DNA from: Granulicoccus phenolivorans DSM 17626 = NBRC 107789 = JCM 15570
GTDB lineage: Bacteria; Actinomycetota; Actinomycetes; Propionibacteriales; Propionibacteriaceae
Length of the DNA stretch: 64,000 nt
Direction: 5' to 3'
Assembly (NCBI RefSeq): GCF_000423085.1
Contig: NZ_AUHH01000017.1
Coordinates: forward strand, 232-64,231
The stretch's first letter is position 1, and each line of letters starts with the position of its first letter. A model generated the notes under the pieces. The model searched no databases, was not told the DNA's origin, and saw only the letters and a program-made list of their open reading frames with translations. A program made the position numbers and the translations under genes. This document shows positions 55,822 through 63,661 of the stretch, piece by piece.

Positions 55822-56670
55822 ATGCGTATTGCAGTCACCGGAGCCACCGGCCAGCTCGGCGGTCACATCATCGATTCCCTGCTCAAGCGCGGCATCCCCG
55901 CCGCCGACATCGTCGCGATCGTCCGGAATGAGGCAAAGGCGGCCGGCCTGGCGGCCCGCGGCGTGACGGTCGCGGTGGCCCCGTACGAGGACGCCGAAGC
56001 CCTGCAGCAGGCGTTGACCGGCGTGGACCGGTTGGTCCTGGTGTCCGGCAGCGAGGTCGGCAAGCGACTCGCGCAGCACACCAATGTCATCAACGCCGCC
56101 CGCGCGGCCGAGGTCGGATTCGTCGCGTACACCAGCCTGCTGAACGCCCCGACCTCGAAGCTGAGCCTGGCACCCGAGCATGTCGCCACCGAGCGCCTGC
56201 TCGCCGAGTCCGGGATCGACCACACGGTCCTGCGCAACGGGTGGTACTGGGAGAACTACGCCAGCGCGCTCGAACCGGCCAAGGCCACCGGGAAGATGTT
56301 CGGCGCGGCCGGCGACGCGAGGGTCGCAGCCGCGGCCCGGGCCGACTACGCCGAGGCGGCCGCGGTGGTGGTGACCGGTGACGGCCACGTCGGCATGGTC
56401 TACGAACTCGGTGGCACCCCGGCGCTGACCTACCCCGAGATTGCCGAGGCCGTGGGGGAGGCGATCGGCGCGGAGGTCGACTATGTGAATGAGTCCGTGG
56501 CCGAGTACCGGGCCGGGCTGGAAGGGGCCGGCCTGCCCGCCGACCTCGCCGGGATGATCGCCGAGTGGGACGCGGCCATCGCCGACGGTGCGCTGTACTC
56601 CGAGAGCACCGACCTGCAGGACCTGATCGGGCGGCCGGCCACTTCCGCCACCGCTGCCCTTTCCGCCTGA
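55822..56670 (+). CDS. NmrA-like NAD(P)-binding protein (QOR2-type quinone reductase-like)
   Basis: 282 aa atypical short-chain dehydrogenase. Rossmann motif VTGATGQLGGHIIDSL at the N-terminus and LVLVSGSEVGKR, with FVAYTSLLNA and HTVLRNGWYWENY typical of the QOR2/YtfG-like NAD(P)H:quinone reductases. ATG 55822 follows a modest purine stretch (ATGGATCATCACC). Divergent HxlR gene suggests induction by electrophile or quinone stress. Followed 20 nt later by palindromic element B. Confidence 0.82.
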   Translation: MRIAVTGATGQLGGHIIDSLLKRGIPAADIVAIVRNEAKAAGLAARGVTVAVAPYEDAEALQQALTGVDRLVLVSGSEVGKRLAQHTNVINAARAAEVGFVAYTSLLNAPTSKLSLAPEHVATERLLAESGIDHTVLRNGWYWENYASALEPAKATGKMFGAAGDARVAAAARADYAEAAAVVVTGDGHVGMVYELGGTPALTYPEIAEAVGEAIGAEVDYVNESVAEYRAGLEGAGLPADLAGMIAEWDAAIADGALYSESTDLQDLIGRPATSATAALSA

Positions 56671-56690
56671 CCGACCGGGTTCGAACCGAG

Positions 56691-56784
56691 GACCGTCGTT
56701 TTCGGTACCGCAGATTCTCCTGAGCCTCAGTCAGGCCACATTTCGGAAGGGCCGGACACGATCTGCTGCACCGAAAACGACGGT
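56691..56784. mobile_element. Palindromic TIR element, copy B
   Basis: Left end ACCGTCGTTTTCGGTACCGC, right end GCACCGAAAACGACGGT. The interior is nearly identical to copy C and in the same orientation. The left terminal repeat carries a small change (TACCGC for TGCAGC). It starts 20 nt after the NmrA-like stop. Confidence 0.75.
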
Positions 56785-56846
56785 TTCCCCGGGAGCCTCG
56801 GCCGTCCTCATGCTCTGGGCCGCGGTCCGAGGCTTGGGCTCAATCG

Positions 56847-56962
56847 TCACCCCACTGCGCCGAATCCCGCCCGTCGAGCCCGGATGACGGCCTCGCCCCG
56901 ACTGGTGGCCCCGAGCTTGCCGAGGATCATCGACACCTGATTGCGGACCGTCTTGGACGCCA
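56847..56962 (-). pseudogene. 3' remnant of a LuxR/NarL-type regulator gene
   Basis: Reading the minus strand from 56962 to the stop at 56847 gives LASKTVRNQVSMILGKLGA and then TSRGEAVIRARRAGFGAVG: the recognition helix and end of a LuxR-type helix-turn-helix. Nothing resembling the rest of a LuxR gene lies upstream; instead the frame runs into element C, whose left end abuts the remnant exactly. The remnant lies between copies B and C. The 62 nt between B and the remnant show nothing else. Confidence 0.7.
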
Positions 56963-57055
56963 GCCGTCGTTTTCGGTGCAGCAGATTCTCCTGAGCCTCA
57001 GTCAGGCCACATTTCGGAAGGGCCGGAACGATTCTGCTGCACCGAAAACGACGGT
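56963..57055. mobile_element. Palindromic TIR element, copy C
   Basis: Left end GCCGTCGTTTTCGGTGCAGC, right end GCTGCACCGAAAACGACGGT: inverted terminal repeats of about 23 bp. The interior matches copy B almost base for base, including CTCCTGAGCCTCAGTCAGG and ACATTTCGGAAGGGCCGG. It ends 16 nt beyond the stop of the convergent VOC gene. Confidence 0.78.
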
Positions 57056-57071
57056 GACCCCAGGTAAGCGC

Positions 57072-57446
57072 TCACCAGCCGCCATAGGGGACCGTGAGGA
57101 TCTCCAGCCGGTGATCGTCGGGATCATTCCAATAGACCCCGCGGCCGCCGTCGTTATGGTTGATCTCGCCCTCCCGGCGATGGAACGGATCGGCCCAGAA
57201 GGTCAGCCCACGGGCCTTGATCCGGCCCCAGATGACGTCGAACTCCTCCTCGCTCACCAGGAACGCGTAATGCTCGGGGCCCTGGGGCGGATCGTCGACG
57301 TAGTCCAGCGAGGTGTCGCCGACCTGCACGGTGGCGAACGGGCCGAAAGAGCCCGGAGGTGCCAGCCCGAGCAATTCGGTGAGGAAGGTCGCCGAGGCGA
57401 GTTTGTCCGTGGCGTGGACGATGGTGTGGTTCAGCGTGACAGTCAT
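57072..57446 (-). CDS. VOC-superfamily (glyoxalase/bleomycin-resistance-like) protein
   Basis: 124 aa with the paired beta-alpha-beta-beta-beta modules of VOC proteins: LNHTIVHATDKLASATFLTELLGL in the first, EHYAFLVSEEEFDVIWGRIKARG and GGRGVYWNDPDDHRLEILT in the second. Metal-ligand-like His and Glu are present (LNHTIV, EHYAF, RLEIL). Specific activity unknown. ATG 57446 has GGAGGGGAG upstream. Confidence 0.82.
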   Translation of the reverse strand: MTVTLNHTIVHATDKLASATFLTELLGLAPPGSFGPFATVQVGDTSLDYVDDPPQGPEHYAFLVSEEEFDVIWGRIKARGLTFWADPFHRREGEINHNDGGRGVYWNDPDDHRLEILTVPYGGW

Positions 57447-57518
57447 GCCGATCTCCCCTCCAACTCCATGGTGCGCCCGAACGGCCGCGGAATCATCACC
57501 CCGGCGGCCCGGCTCGAG

Positions 57519-59324
57519 CTATGCCTCCGGGGGGTCTTCGGGGTGTTCCGGGCGCAGCGGCCCGGACGGGGTATCGAAATGGGGGAGCTTGCGTCCCTGG
57601 GTGCGCTCGTACCACTCGGCGTACGCCCCGACCGCTGTGGGCAGTGTCGGAAATACGTAGTCCGCACCAACCTCATCCACAACCCCGGCGCGATCGAGTT
57701 CGTGCCACAGATCATCCTTGACCCGCGCGAGGACCAACCGAACGCCCTCCTGCTCGAGCCGCTGGCGCAGGTCCGACAACGCGTCCATCGCCGTCAGGTC
57801 CACCTCGACATTCGCCTCGGCATTGAGCACCAACCAGTAAACCGGGCCGCGCTCCCGGGCCTCCTCCACCGCCGCATAGGCCCGGTGGGCGAAGTCATTG
57901 GCGTTGGCGAAGAAGAGGGGAGAGTCGTAGCGATACACCACCAGCCCGGGCACCTGGACCGCCTCGGGATAGTCGTCGATGTCGTGCATCCCGGCCACCG
58001 TGGGGACGTAGCCGAGGATGCCGTCATGCGGGTGCGCGATCCGGCGGATCAGGTCGAGCACCGACAGTCCGATGGCCACCCCGATGCCGACCAGGACGTC
58101 GAACACCAACACCGACACCGTCGTGGCCAGGCACAGCACCAGCTCGCTGCGCCGGAAGGCGGCAATGCGGCGCAGCTCGGCCACGTCGATCAACCGGACC
58201 GCGGCGAAGATGACCACCGCGGCCAGCGCCGCGGTCGGGAACGTCCCCACCAGCGGACCCAGCCACAGCAAGATCGCCACCACCAGCACCAACGACACCA
58301 GGGAATGCAGTTGGGTCCGGGCGCCCATGGTGTCCGCGATCACCGTCCGGCTCCCGCTGGAACTGATCGGAAAACCCTGCAGCAACCCGCTGGCCAGATT
58401 CGCCCCGCCGAGCGCCAGGAACTCCTGCCGACTGTCGATCCGCTCGTGATGGCGGGTCGCGAAGGCCCGGGCGGTCAACACGTTGTCGGTGTACGCCACC
58501 ACGCTCATCCCGACCGCTGCCGGGAGCAGGGACCACGGATCCAGACCGGTCGGATCCGGCAGCCGCGGCGCCGGAATGCCGGCGGGCACCGCGCCGACCA
58601 CCGCGACCCCCTGGGCGGTCAGATCGAACACGGCGACCACGATGGCGGCGGCCACCATGGCGATCAGCGGGCCGGGCCAGGTCGGGGCGAACCGGTGCAG
58701 CACGAACAGCACGATGAGTACGCCGCCGCTGAGCAGCAGGGTCGGGAGATGGAACTCCGGGAGATGCCGGATCGCGCTGGCCACCTCCTGGATCACATTG
58801 CCCGACGCGACCGGGATCCCGGTCGCCCTGGGGATCTGGCTGACGATCATCAGCACCGCGATGCCGGCCATATAGCCGACCAGCAGGGGTCGCGACAGCA
58901 GTTCGGCGAGAAAACCGAGCCGGGCGATCCAGCCGATCACGCAGACCAGGCCGACGGCGATCGCGAGAGCGGCGGCGACATCGGCGTACCGGGCCACGCC
59001 GACCGCGGTGATCATGGCACCCACGCCGGCCGCGGTCATCAGCGCCGTGGTCGATTCGGGGCCCACCGAGAGTTGTCGGGACGATCCGAGTAGCGCGTAC
59101 ACCAGCAGTCCTGGACCCACTGCCCACAGCCCGGTGATGGCGGGCAGGCCGGCTACCTCGGCGTACGCCATCACCTGCGGGACGAGGTACGCGGTGACGG
59201 TGATCCCGGCCAGGATGTCACCACGCAGCCAGGAGCGCCGGTAGTGCAGCAGGACGGCGACACCGGGAAGCAGGCGTTGCCAGCCTCGGGGACCGGGGCG
59301 TCGAGTCGGCGTCGGGCGGGCCAT
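57519..59324 (-). CDS. SulP/SLC26-family anion transporter with STAS domain
   Basis: 601 aa. About 12-14 membrane segments (residues 30-420) with the SulP signature LVPQVMAYAEVAGLPAITGL and a conserved SVGPESTTALM in the anion-binding region. A cytoplasmic STAS domain covers about residues 450-560 (LVVYRYDSPLFFANANDFA, VDLTAMDAL). Substrates in the family include sulfate, bicarbonate and carboxylates. Leaderless: TACGGT at 59336-59331, 6 nt before ATG 59324. Confidence 0.92.
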   Translation of the reverse strand: MARPTPTRRPGPRGWQRLLPGVAVLLHYRRSWLRGDILAGITVTAYLVPQVMAYAEVAGLPAITGLWAVGPGLLVYALLGSSRQLSVGPESTTALMTAAGVGAMITAVGVARYADVAAALAIAVGLVCVIGWIARLGFLAELLSRPLLVGYMAGIAVLMIVSQIPRATGIPVASGNVIQEVASAIRHLPEFHLPTLLLSGGVLIVLFVLHRFAPTWPGPLIAMVAAAIVVAVFDLTAQGVAVVGAVPAGIPAPRLPDPTGLDPWSLLPAAVGMSVVAYTDNVLTARAFATRHHERIDSRQEFLALGGANLASGLLQGFPISSSGSRTVIADTMGARTQLHSLVSLVLVVAILLWLGPLVGTFPTAALAAVVIFAAVRLIDVAELRRIAAFRRSELVLCLATTVSVLVFDVLVGIGVAIGLSVLDLIRRIAHPHDGILGYVPTVAGMHDIDDYPEAVQVPGLVVYRYDSPLFFANANDFAHRAYAAVEEARERGPVYWLVLNAEANVEVDLTAMDALSDLRQRLEQEGVRLVLARVKDDLWHELDRAGVVDEVGADYVFPTLPTAVGAYAEWYERTQGRKLPHFDTPSGPLRPEHPEDPPEA

Positions 59325-59366
59325 TGGTCAACCGTACTGCCGGGTTCGCCAACGCCGACGCGGGCC

Positions 59367-59873
59367 TCAGGCGTCGCGTTCCACCAGGCTGATCAGGCCT
59401 TCGCCCCAGTGCGTGGCGCGCTCGATCTCGCCCGGCTTGAGCGGACCGTCGGTGTCGGCGACCCAGAAGGACTCGCCGCGGGCGGCGTGCTCGAAACCGC
59501 GCCGGTGCAGGACCTTGTCCGCCGCCTTCGCCGCCGACCCCGGAAGCAGGGGCACCTTGACCCGGGTGTCGAAGGTGATCACCGGCAGGTCGGCCCGGGG
59601 TGACACCCGATCGATCCACTCCCGCAGGCCGGTATTGACAACAGCGGCCCCGTGATCCGCCGCGTCGGAGCGGGTCTGTTCGCGCGACATGCTGAACGCG
59701 TGGGTCGGTCCGCCGACCACCAGCAGGGTCACTTCGCCCGGAATCTCGGTAGGGGCCGTGTCGGTCCCCACGGTCTGCACCTGCTGTCCGCTGTTGCGCA
59801 CCCCGGCGGCGATCGCCTCCGCGATCTCGGCGGTGTTGCCGTACAGAGATTCGTACACGATCAGGGTTGTCAT
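59367..59873 (-). CDS. Flavodoxin-like protein
   Basis: 168 aa. FMN phosphate loop IVYESLYGNTAEIAEAIAAG at the N-terminus and VVGGPTHAFSMSR around residue 55, which lies over the FMN ring in flavodoxins. The C-terminal third (residues 120-168, FWVADTDGPLKPGEIERA) is typical of actinobacterial flavodoxin-family proteins. ATG 59873 follows a G-rich stretch (GCAGGGGC). Divergent from a FAD monooxygenase; whether it supplies electrons to it is unknown. Confidence 0.87.
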   Translation of the reverse strand: MTTLIVYESLYGNTAEIAEAIAAGVRNSGQQVQTVGTDTAPTEIPGEVTLLVVGGPTHAFSMSREQTRSDAADHGAAVVNTGLREWIDRVSPRADLPVITFDTRVKVPLLPGSAAKAADKVLHRRGFEHAARGESFWVADTDGPLKPGEIERATHWGEGLISLVERDA

Positions 59874-59978
59874 GCCCCTGCACCCGCTCCCCGGAGCCAG
59901 GTCCACCGGAACGCCCGGTGGGTTGCTCCACCTCAATTCTGCGTCTGTCGCCGCCGCGACGCGCCGGGGTCGGCCGAT

Positions 59979-59994
59979 GGTGACCGAGGTCACC
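59979..59994. promoter_or_regulatory. Perfect palindrome GGTGACC-2-GGTCACC
   Basis: Seven-bp arms with 2-bp spacer between the divergent flavodoxin and monooxygenase genes; a likely dimer-binding operator. The regulator is unknown. Confidence 0.4.
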
Positions 59995-60041
59995 CGGGTC
60001 GCCGTCGCGTCGGGGTGCGACCTCTCCGCAGCGATCCGACA

Positions 60042-60057
60042 GTCGCCCCGTGACGAC
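60042..60057 (+). promoter_or_regulatory. Response-regulator site S1 (monooxygenase promoter)
   Basis: GTCGCCCCGTGACGAC, ending exactly 22 nt before the -10 box TAGCGT (60080-60085) of the FAD monooxygenase gene. Same sequence pattern and spacing as S2 and S3. Confidence 0.6.
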
Positions 60058-60110
60058 GGCGCGTGCCGGCCGGCCCGCCTAGCGTGGGCAGCAGCGAGAA
60101 GGGGCACCCC

Positions 60111-61169
60111 ATGCAAGGACATGCAACCATCATCGGCGCCGGGATCGCCGGCCTGGCCACAGCCATTGCGCTGCGCCGCACTGGCTGGACGGTCACCATC
60201 CGGGAGCGCGCACTGGCAATCTCGGCCGGCGGAAACGCACTGGGTATGTGGCCGGCCGCGATGACGGCACTCGATGCGCTGGATCTGGGGGATCGCGTCC
60301 GCGCTCACGCGGTGTACGCAGCCGGAGAACGGATCCTCACTCCCGAGGGTGCTCTGCAGTCCCACATCCCACCCAGCCGGCACGTCTACCTGATTTCGCG
60401 CCGGCGCCTGTTGGAAGTCCTCTACGACGCGGTCCCCGAGGGCTTGATCGCATGGGGAACTCCGCTGCGTCCCGGCGAGGATCTGCCGCCCGGCGACATC
60501 ATCGTCGGCGCCGACGGGATCCACAGTGTCGTCCGGGAACGGCACTGGGGCACGACCACGGAACGATCGCTGGGCACGGTGGCCCTTCGCGGCGATATCT
60601 CCGGGGAGGTCAGCGGCGTGACCGAGACCTGGGGCCGGGGTGCGATGTTCGGGGTCACGCCGACCAGCGACCGACGGACCAACTGGTTCGCCTGTGTTCG
60701 CCCCGGTGTGCTTACTGCTACCGGGGACGGCGTCGCTGCGGACCTGCGAGAGCATTTCGGAACCTGGCATCCTGCGGTCTCGGCGGTGGTGCACCGGATC
60801 ACCGACCAGGACGTGGATGCCCGCGACCTGTTCGATGTGCGCCACCGTGGTTCGTACGCCAAGGGACGGGTCGTGCTGATCGGTGACGCGGCGCATGCGA
60901 TGGCACCGGACCTGGGCCGGGGCGCCTGCGAAGCACTGGTCGATGCGCTCACCCTGGCCGAGCAGCTCTCCGGCGCCGATACTCCCGCGCCGGCGTTACG
61001 GCAGTTCGATCACCTCCGACGGCATCGCACTCAGCGCTACGTCGCGATCTCCCGGATGCTCAACCGCCTCTCGACCGGGACCCGGGGGATCCACGTCCGC
61101 ACGGCACTGCTCGCGCTGCTGCCCAGCGCGGGATCGGCTGCCCAGCGGACCGAGCCCGTCCGAAGCTGA
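60111..61169 (+). CDS. FAD-dependent monooxygenase (group A, PHBH-like)
   Basis: 352 aa. FAD motif IIGAGIAGLATAIALRRTGW, the DG motif IIVGADGIHSVVR near residue 145, and the GD motif LIGDAAHAMAPDLGRGACEALVDA near residue 260: all three signatures of aromatic-ring hydroxylase-type flavoproteins. ATG 60111 follows GAGAAGGGG. Its promoter carries site S1, linking it to the neighbouring two-component system. Substrate unknown. Confidence 0.88.
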   Translation: MQGHATIIGAGIAGLATAIALRRTGWTVTIRERALAISAGGNALGMWPAAMTALDALDLGDRVRAHAVYAAGERILTPEGALQSHIPPSRHVYLISRRRLLEVLYDAVPEGLIAWGTPLRPGEDLPPGDIIVGADGIHSVVRERHWGTTTERSLGTVALRGDISGEVSGVTETWGRGAMFGVTPTSDRRTNWFACVRPGVLTATGDGVAADLREHFGTWHPAVSAVVHRITDQDVDARDLFDVRHRGSYAKGRVVLIGDAAHAMAPDLGRGACEALVDALTLAEQLSGADTPAPALRQFDHLRRHRTQRYVAISRMLNRLSTGTRGIHVRTALLALLPSAGSAAQRTEPVRS

Positions 61170-61191
61170 CCGTGGACCGTCCCGGCGGAAA

Positions 61192-61207
61192 GTCGCCCCC
61201 GGGCGAC
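61192..61207 (+). promoter_or_regulatory. Response-regulator site S2 (two-component promoter)
   Basis: GTCGCCCCCGGGCGAC, a near-perfect palindrome within AGTCGCCCCCGGGCGACT. It ends 22 nt before the -10 box TACGAT (61230-61235), which lies 6 nt before the kinase ATG (leaderless). This predicts autoregulation. Confidence 0.65.
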
Positions 61208-61241
61208 TGCCGGGCCCAGCTCGCCGACCTACGATGGCAGC

Positions 61242-62390
61242 ATGATCGAGGACGATCGCAGTCGGCTCCCGGCTCCCTCGTGGTTCGACGCGCTGTTGGG
61301 GCTGATGGTCACTGTCGTGGTGTCCCTGTTCATCGCCGCGGATATCGGGGACGGCACCGCCGACGGCTGGGCCTACCTGTGGGCGGTCGGGCTCGGCGGC
61401 CTCATGCTGGTCCGGCGTCGGTACCCGGTGTTGGTGGTCATCCTCTCGGCGGTGGCGGTGATCGCGTACCACGCTCTCGGTTACCCGCCGATCGGAATCG
61501 CCGTCCCGCTGGCGACGGCGGTCTTCTCCGCCGCTGAGGCTGGTCGCGCTCCCGTAGCGGTCATCGTCGCGGCGAGCGTGGTCATCGTCTCGGTGTCGTA
61601 TCGGCTGCTCGTGGGCCAGAATCCCGCCTTCGTGCTGGCGTACGAGTTGCCCGGGACCGCCCTGCTGCTCGGCGGGGCGATCGTGCTCGGCGACAGCGTA
61701 CGATCCCGGCGTGAGTTGCGGCGGCGATCGGAGCAGATCGCCGAGCTGGTCCGCGCGCAGGTGTCCCGGGAAGCCGAACAGCGCCTGTTGGGGGAGCGCC
61801 TGGGGATCGCCCGGGAACTGCATGATTCGGTCGGGCACGCCCTGACCGTGGTCAATCTGAACACCCAACTGCTGGAGGAGGCGCTGCAGGACAGCTCCGA
61901 TCCCGCGGTGCAGCGGTCGCTGGCAGCGATCGCACGGACCACGGCGGCGACCTTCGCGGACCTGCGCCGCACCGTCGCCAGCCTGCGTCGCGAGGATCCC
62001 GGCGGTACACCGCTCGGGTTGGCAGACCTGGCGAGCGCCACCCAGCCGGCCGAGCAGAACGGACTTGCCGTGCACACCAGCGTGACGGTGCGTTCGGCCC
62101 TGTCGGCGACCCTCGAGAACGCCATCTTCCGGATCGTCCAAGAGGCGATCAACAATGTCGTCCGCCACGCCGATGCCTCCCGCGTCGAGGTGGTGGTGGC
62201 CGAGACCGACCAGGAGGTCAGCGTGCGGATCAGCGACGACGGCAGGGGGAATCCCGAGCAGATCAAACCCGGCGCCGGAATCGCCGGGATGGCCGAACGG
62301 ACGCAGTTACTGGGGGGCCGCTTCACCGCGGCCGGCGGGGATCACGGCTTCACCGTCTGCGCTGCGTTTCCCCGGGAGGTGGCGAGGTGA
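61242..62390 (+). CDS. Sensor histidine kinase (DesK/NarL-type)
   Basis: 382 aa. About four to five hydrophobic segments (residues 15-150), a short coiled linker (REAEQRLLGERLG), HisKA_3 with phosphoacceptor His194 in ARELHDSVGHALTVVNL, and a HATPase domain with ISDDGRGNP and GAGIAGMAERTQLLGG. No extracellular sensor domain. Leaderless start at ATG 61242. Overlaps the response regulator by 4 nt. Confidence 0.92.
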   Translation: MIEDDRSRLPAPSWFDALLGLMVTVVVSLFIAADIGDGTADGWAYLWAVGLGGLMLVRRRYPVLVVILSAVAVIAYHALGYPPIGIAVPLATAVFSAAEAGRAPVAVIVAASVVIVSVSYRLLVGQNPAFVLAYELPGTALLLGGAIVLGDSVRSRRELRRRSEQIAELVRAQVSREAEQRLLGERLGIARELHDSVGHALTVVNLNTQLLEEALQDSSDPAVQRSLAAIARTTAATFADLRRTVASLRREDPGGTPLGLADLASATQPAEQNGLAVHTSVTVRSALSATLENAIFRIVQEAINNVVRHADASRVEVVVAETDQEVSVRISDDGRGNPEQIKPGAGIAGMAERTQLLGGRFTAAGGDHGFTVCAAFPREVAR

Positions 62391-63040
62391 CCACAGTCAT
62401 TCTGGTCGATGATCAGGACCTGGTCCGGGAGGGCCTGCGGGCCCTGCTCACCCGCGACGAAGCGATCCGGGTGGTCGCCGAGGCCGCTGACGGGCGCCGC
62501 GGCGTGGACGCGGTCCGACGCTACCGGCCGGATGTGGTCCTGATGGATCTGCGCATGCCGGTGCTGGACGGGATCGCCGCCACCGCGGAGATCACGGCGG
62601 ATCCCGCCCTGGTCGGCACAGCAGTGGTCGTCCTGACCACCTTCGACGAGGACGGCGACATCGTGTCGGCGTTGCAGGCCGGGGCGGTCGGCTACCTGTT
62701 GAAGAGTTCGACCCGCGACGATCTGCGCCAAGCGGTTGTCCGTGCCGGAGCCGGGGAACGGCTGCTGTCGCCCAGCGTCCTGGCGCAACTGATGGATCTG
62801 GTTGCCGGCGGGTCCGCGGCGCCGGTTCCCGACCCCCGGCTGGCTCTGTTGAGCGAGCGCGAGCTCGAGGTGCTCACCCGGGTCGGTCAGGGGGACACCA
62901 ACGCCGAGATAGCTGCCACGCTCTTCCTGAGCCCGGCCACGGCGCGAACCTATGTCAGCCGCATCCTGGCCAAACTCGGCGCCCGGGATCGGCCGGAACT
63001 GCTGGTGATCGCCCATCGCTCCGGGCTGGTACCGCCTTAA
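62387..63040 (+). CDS. NarL/LuxR-family response regulator
   Basis: 217 aa. Receiver: acidic DDQD, phosphoacceptor Asp54 (VVLMDLRMP), LTTFDED, Lys in YLLKSSTRDD. LuxR-type helix-turn-helix from about residue 150: LSERELEVLTRVGQGDTNAEI and ARTYVSRILAKLGA. It probably binds sites S1-S3, which lie at the promoters of its own operon and both neighbouring genes. It is cognate to the kinase by 4-nt overlap. Confidence 0.93.
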   Translation: MTTVILVDDQDLVREGLRALLTRDEAIRVVAEAADGRRGVDAVRRYRPDVVLMDLRMPVLDGIAATAEITADPALVGTAVVVLTTFDEDGDIVSALQAGAVGYLLKSSTRDDLRQAVVRAGAGERLLSPSVLAQLMDLVAGGSAAPVPDPRLALLSERELEVLTRVGQGDTNAEIAATLFLSPATARTYVSRILAKLGARDRPELLVIAHRSGLVPP

Positions 63041-63085
63041 TGTCGTCCGATGTTCGCTCCGAGGTCGCCCCGGGGCGTTCGCCCT

Positions 63086-63102
63086 GTCGCCTTCGGGGTG
63101 AC
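63086..63102 (+). promoter_or_regulatory. Response-regulator site S3 (membrane protein promoter) and hairpin
   Basis: GTCGCCTTCGGGGTGAC, ending 22 nt before the -10 box TACCGT (63125-63130). It lies in a larger inverted repeat GCCCTGTC/GACAGGGC (63081-63107) that could also help terminate the upstream operon, though the T-run (63118-63122) is 10 nt away. A related GTCGCCCCGGGGCG is at 63064-63077. Confidence 0.55.
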
Positions 63103-63136
63103 AGGGCCCGGAGTCGGATTTTTCTACCGTGGTGGC

Positions 63137-63607
63137 ATGACTTCAACCACTGAATCCTCCGCCACGCCCACGCAGAAGCGGCCCGGGCTCGGGCTGCCGT
63201 TCCTGGCCCTGATCGGACTTGCGGCGCTCGGCCTGCCCCGGGTGATCCTGCATGACCTCCACCTCATTCCCGAGTTCGGGCCGATCACCTGGGTGCTGGC
63301 CCTCGCGCCGGTCGCGATTTGGATCGTGGTCGCCGTGGCGGCCAAGGTCCCGAACGCCTTCGTCACCGTGCTGGTCATCGGCGTGATCTTTGCCGTGCTG
63401 CTCGTGGCGACCCACCAGATCCTGTGGACCCAGGCCTTCGCCGCGCAAGGCCTACCCACCGTCGGCACCGGCGCCGCGGCTACCGTGATTCCGCGCTTGG
63501 CGGCGATCCCGAGCGGCTTGATCACCGGCACCCTGATCGGGGTGATTGGCGGACTGGTCGCCTGGGGCACCCAGGCACTGACCCGGCGGATCGCCGCGAA
63601 ACGCTGA
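63137..63607 (+). CDS. Small membrane protein, likely target of the adjacent two-component system
   Basis: 156 aa with about four hydrophobic segments (LGLPFLALIGLAALGLP, WVLALAPVAIWIVVAVA, FVTVLVIGVIFAVLLVA, SGLITGTLIGVIGGLVAWG). No family recognised. ATG 63137 is 6 nt after TACCGT (leaderless). Site S3 upstream suggests it belongs to the regulon of the response regulator just before it. Confidence 0.72.
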   Translation: MTSTTESSATPTQKRPGLGLPFLALIGLAALGLPRVILHDLHLIPEFGPITWVLALAPVAIWIVVAVAAKVPNAFVTVLVIGVIFAVLLVATHQILWTQAFAAQGLPTVGTGAAATVIPRLAAIPSGLITGTLIGVIGGLVAWGTQALTRRIAAKR

Positions 63608-63622
63608 CCGCAACCAAGTGAT

Positions 63623-63644
63623 CATATTGCAATCTATTTATATG
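63623..63644. promoter_or_regulatory. ArsR-type operator candidate
   Basis: Imperfect AT-rich dyad CATAT-12-ATATG in an AT-rich patch 18 nt before the arsR-like ATG. ArsR/SmtB repressors bind such 12-2-12-like AT-rich dyads at their own promoters. Confidence 0.45.
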
Positions 63645-63661
63645 TGTGATGGAATGAACCC

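Noticed and set aside
56677-56692. tRNA T-loop-like GGGTTCGAACC
   Set aside because: The upstream sequence is the coding end of the NmrA-like gene and no cloverleaf or acceptor stem can be formed.
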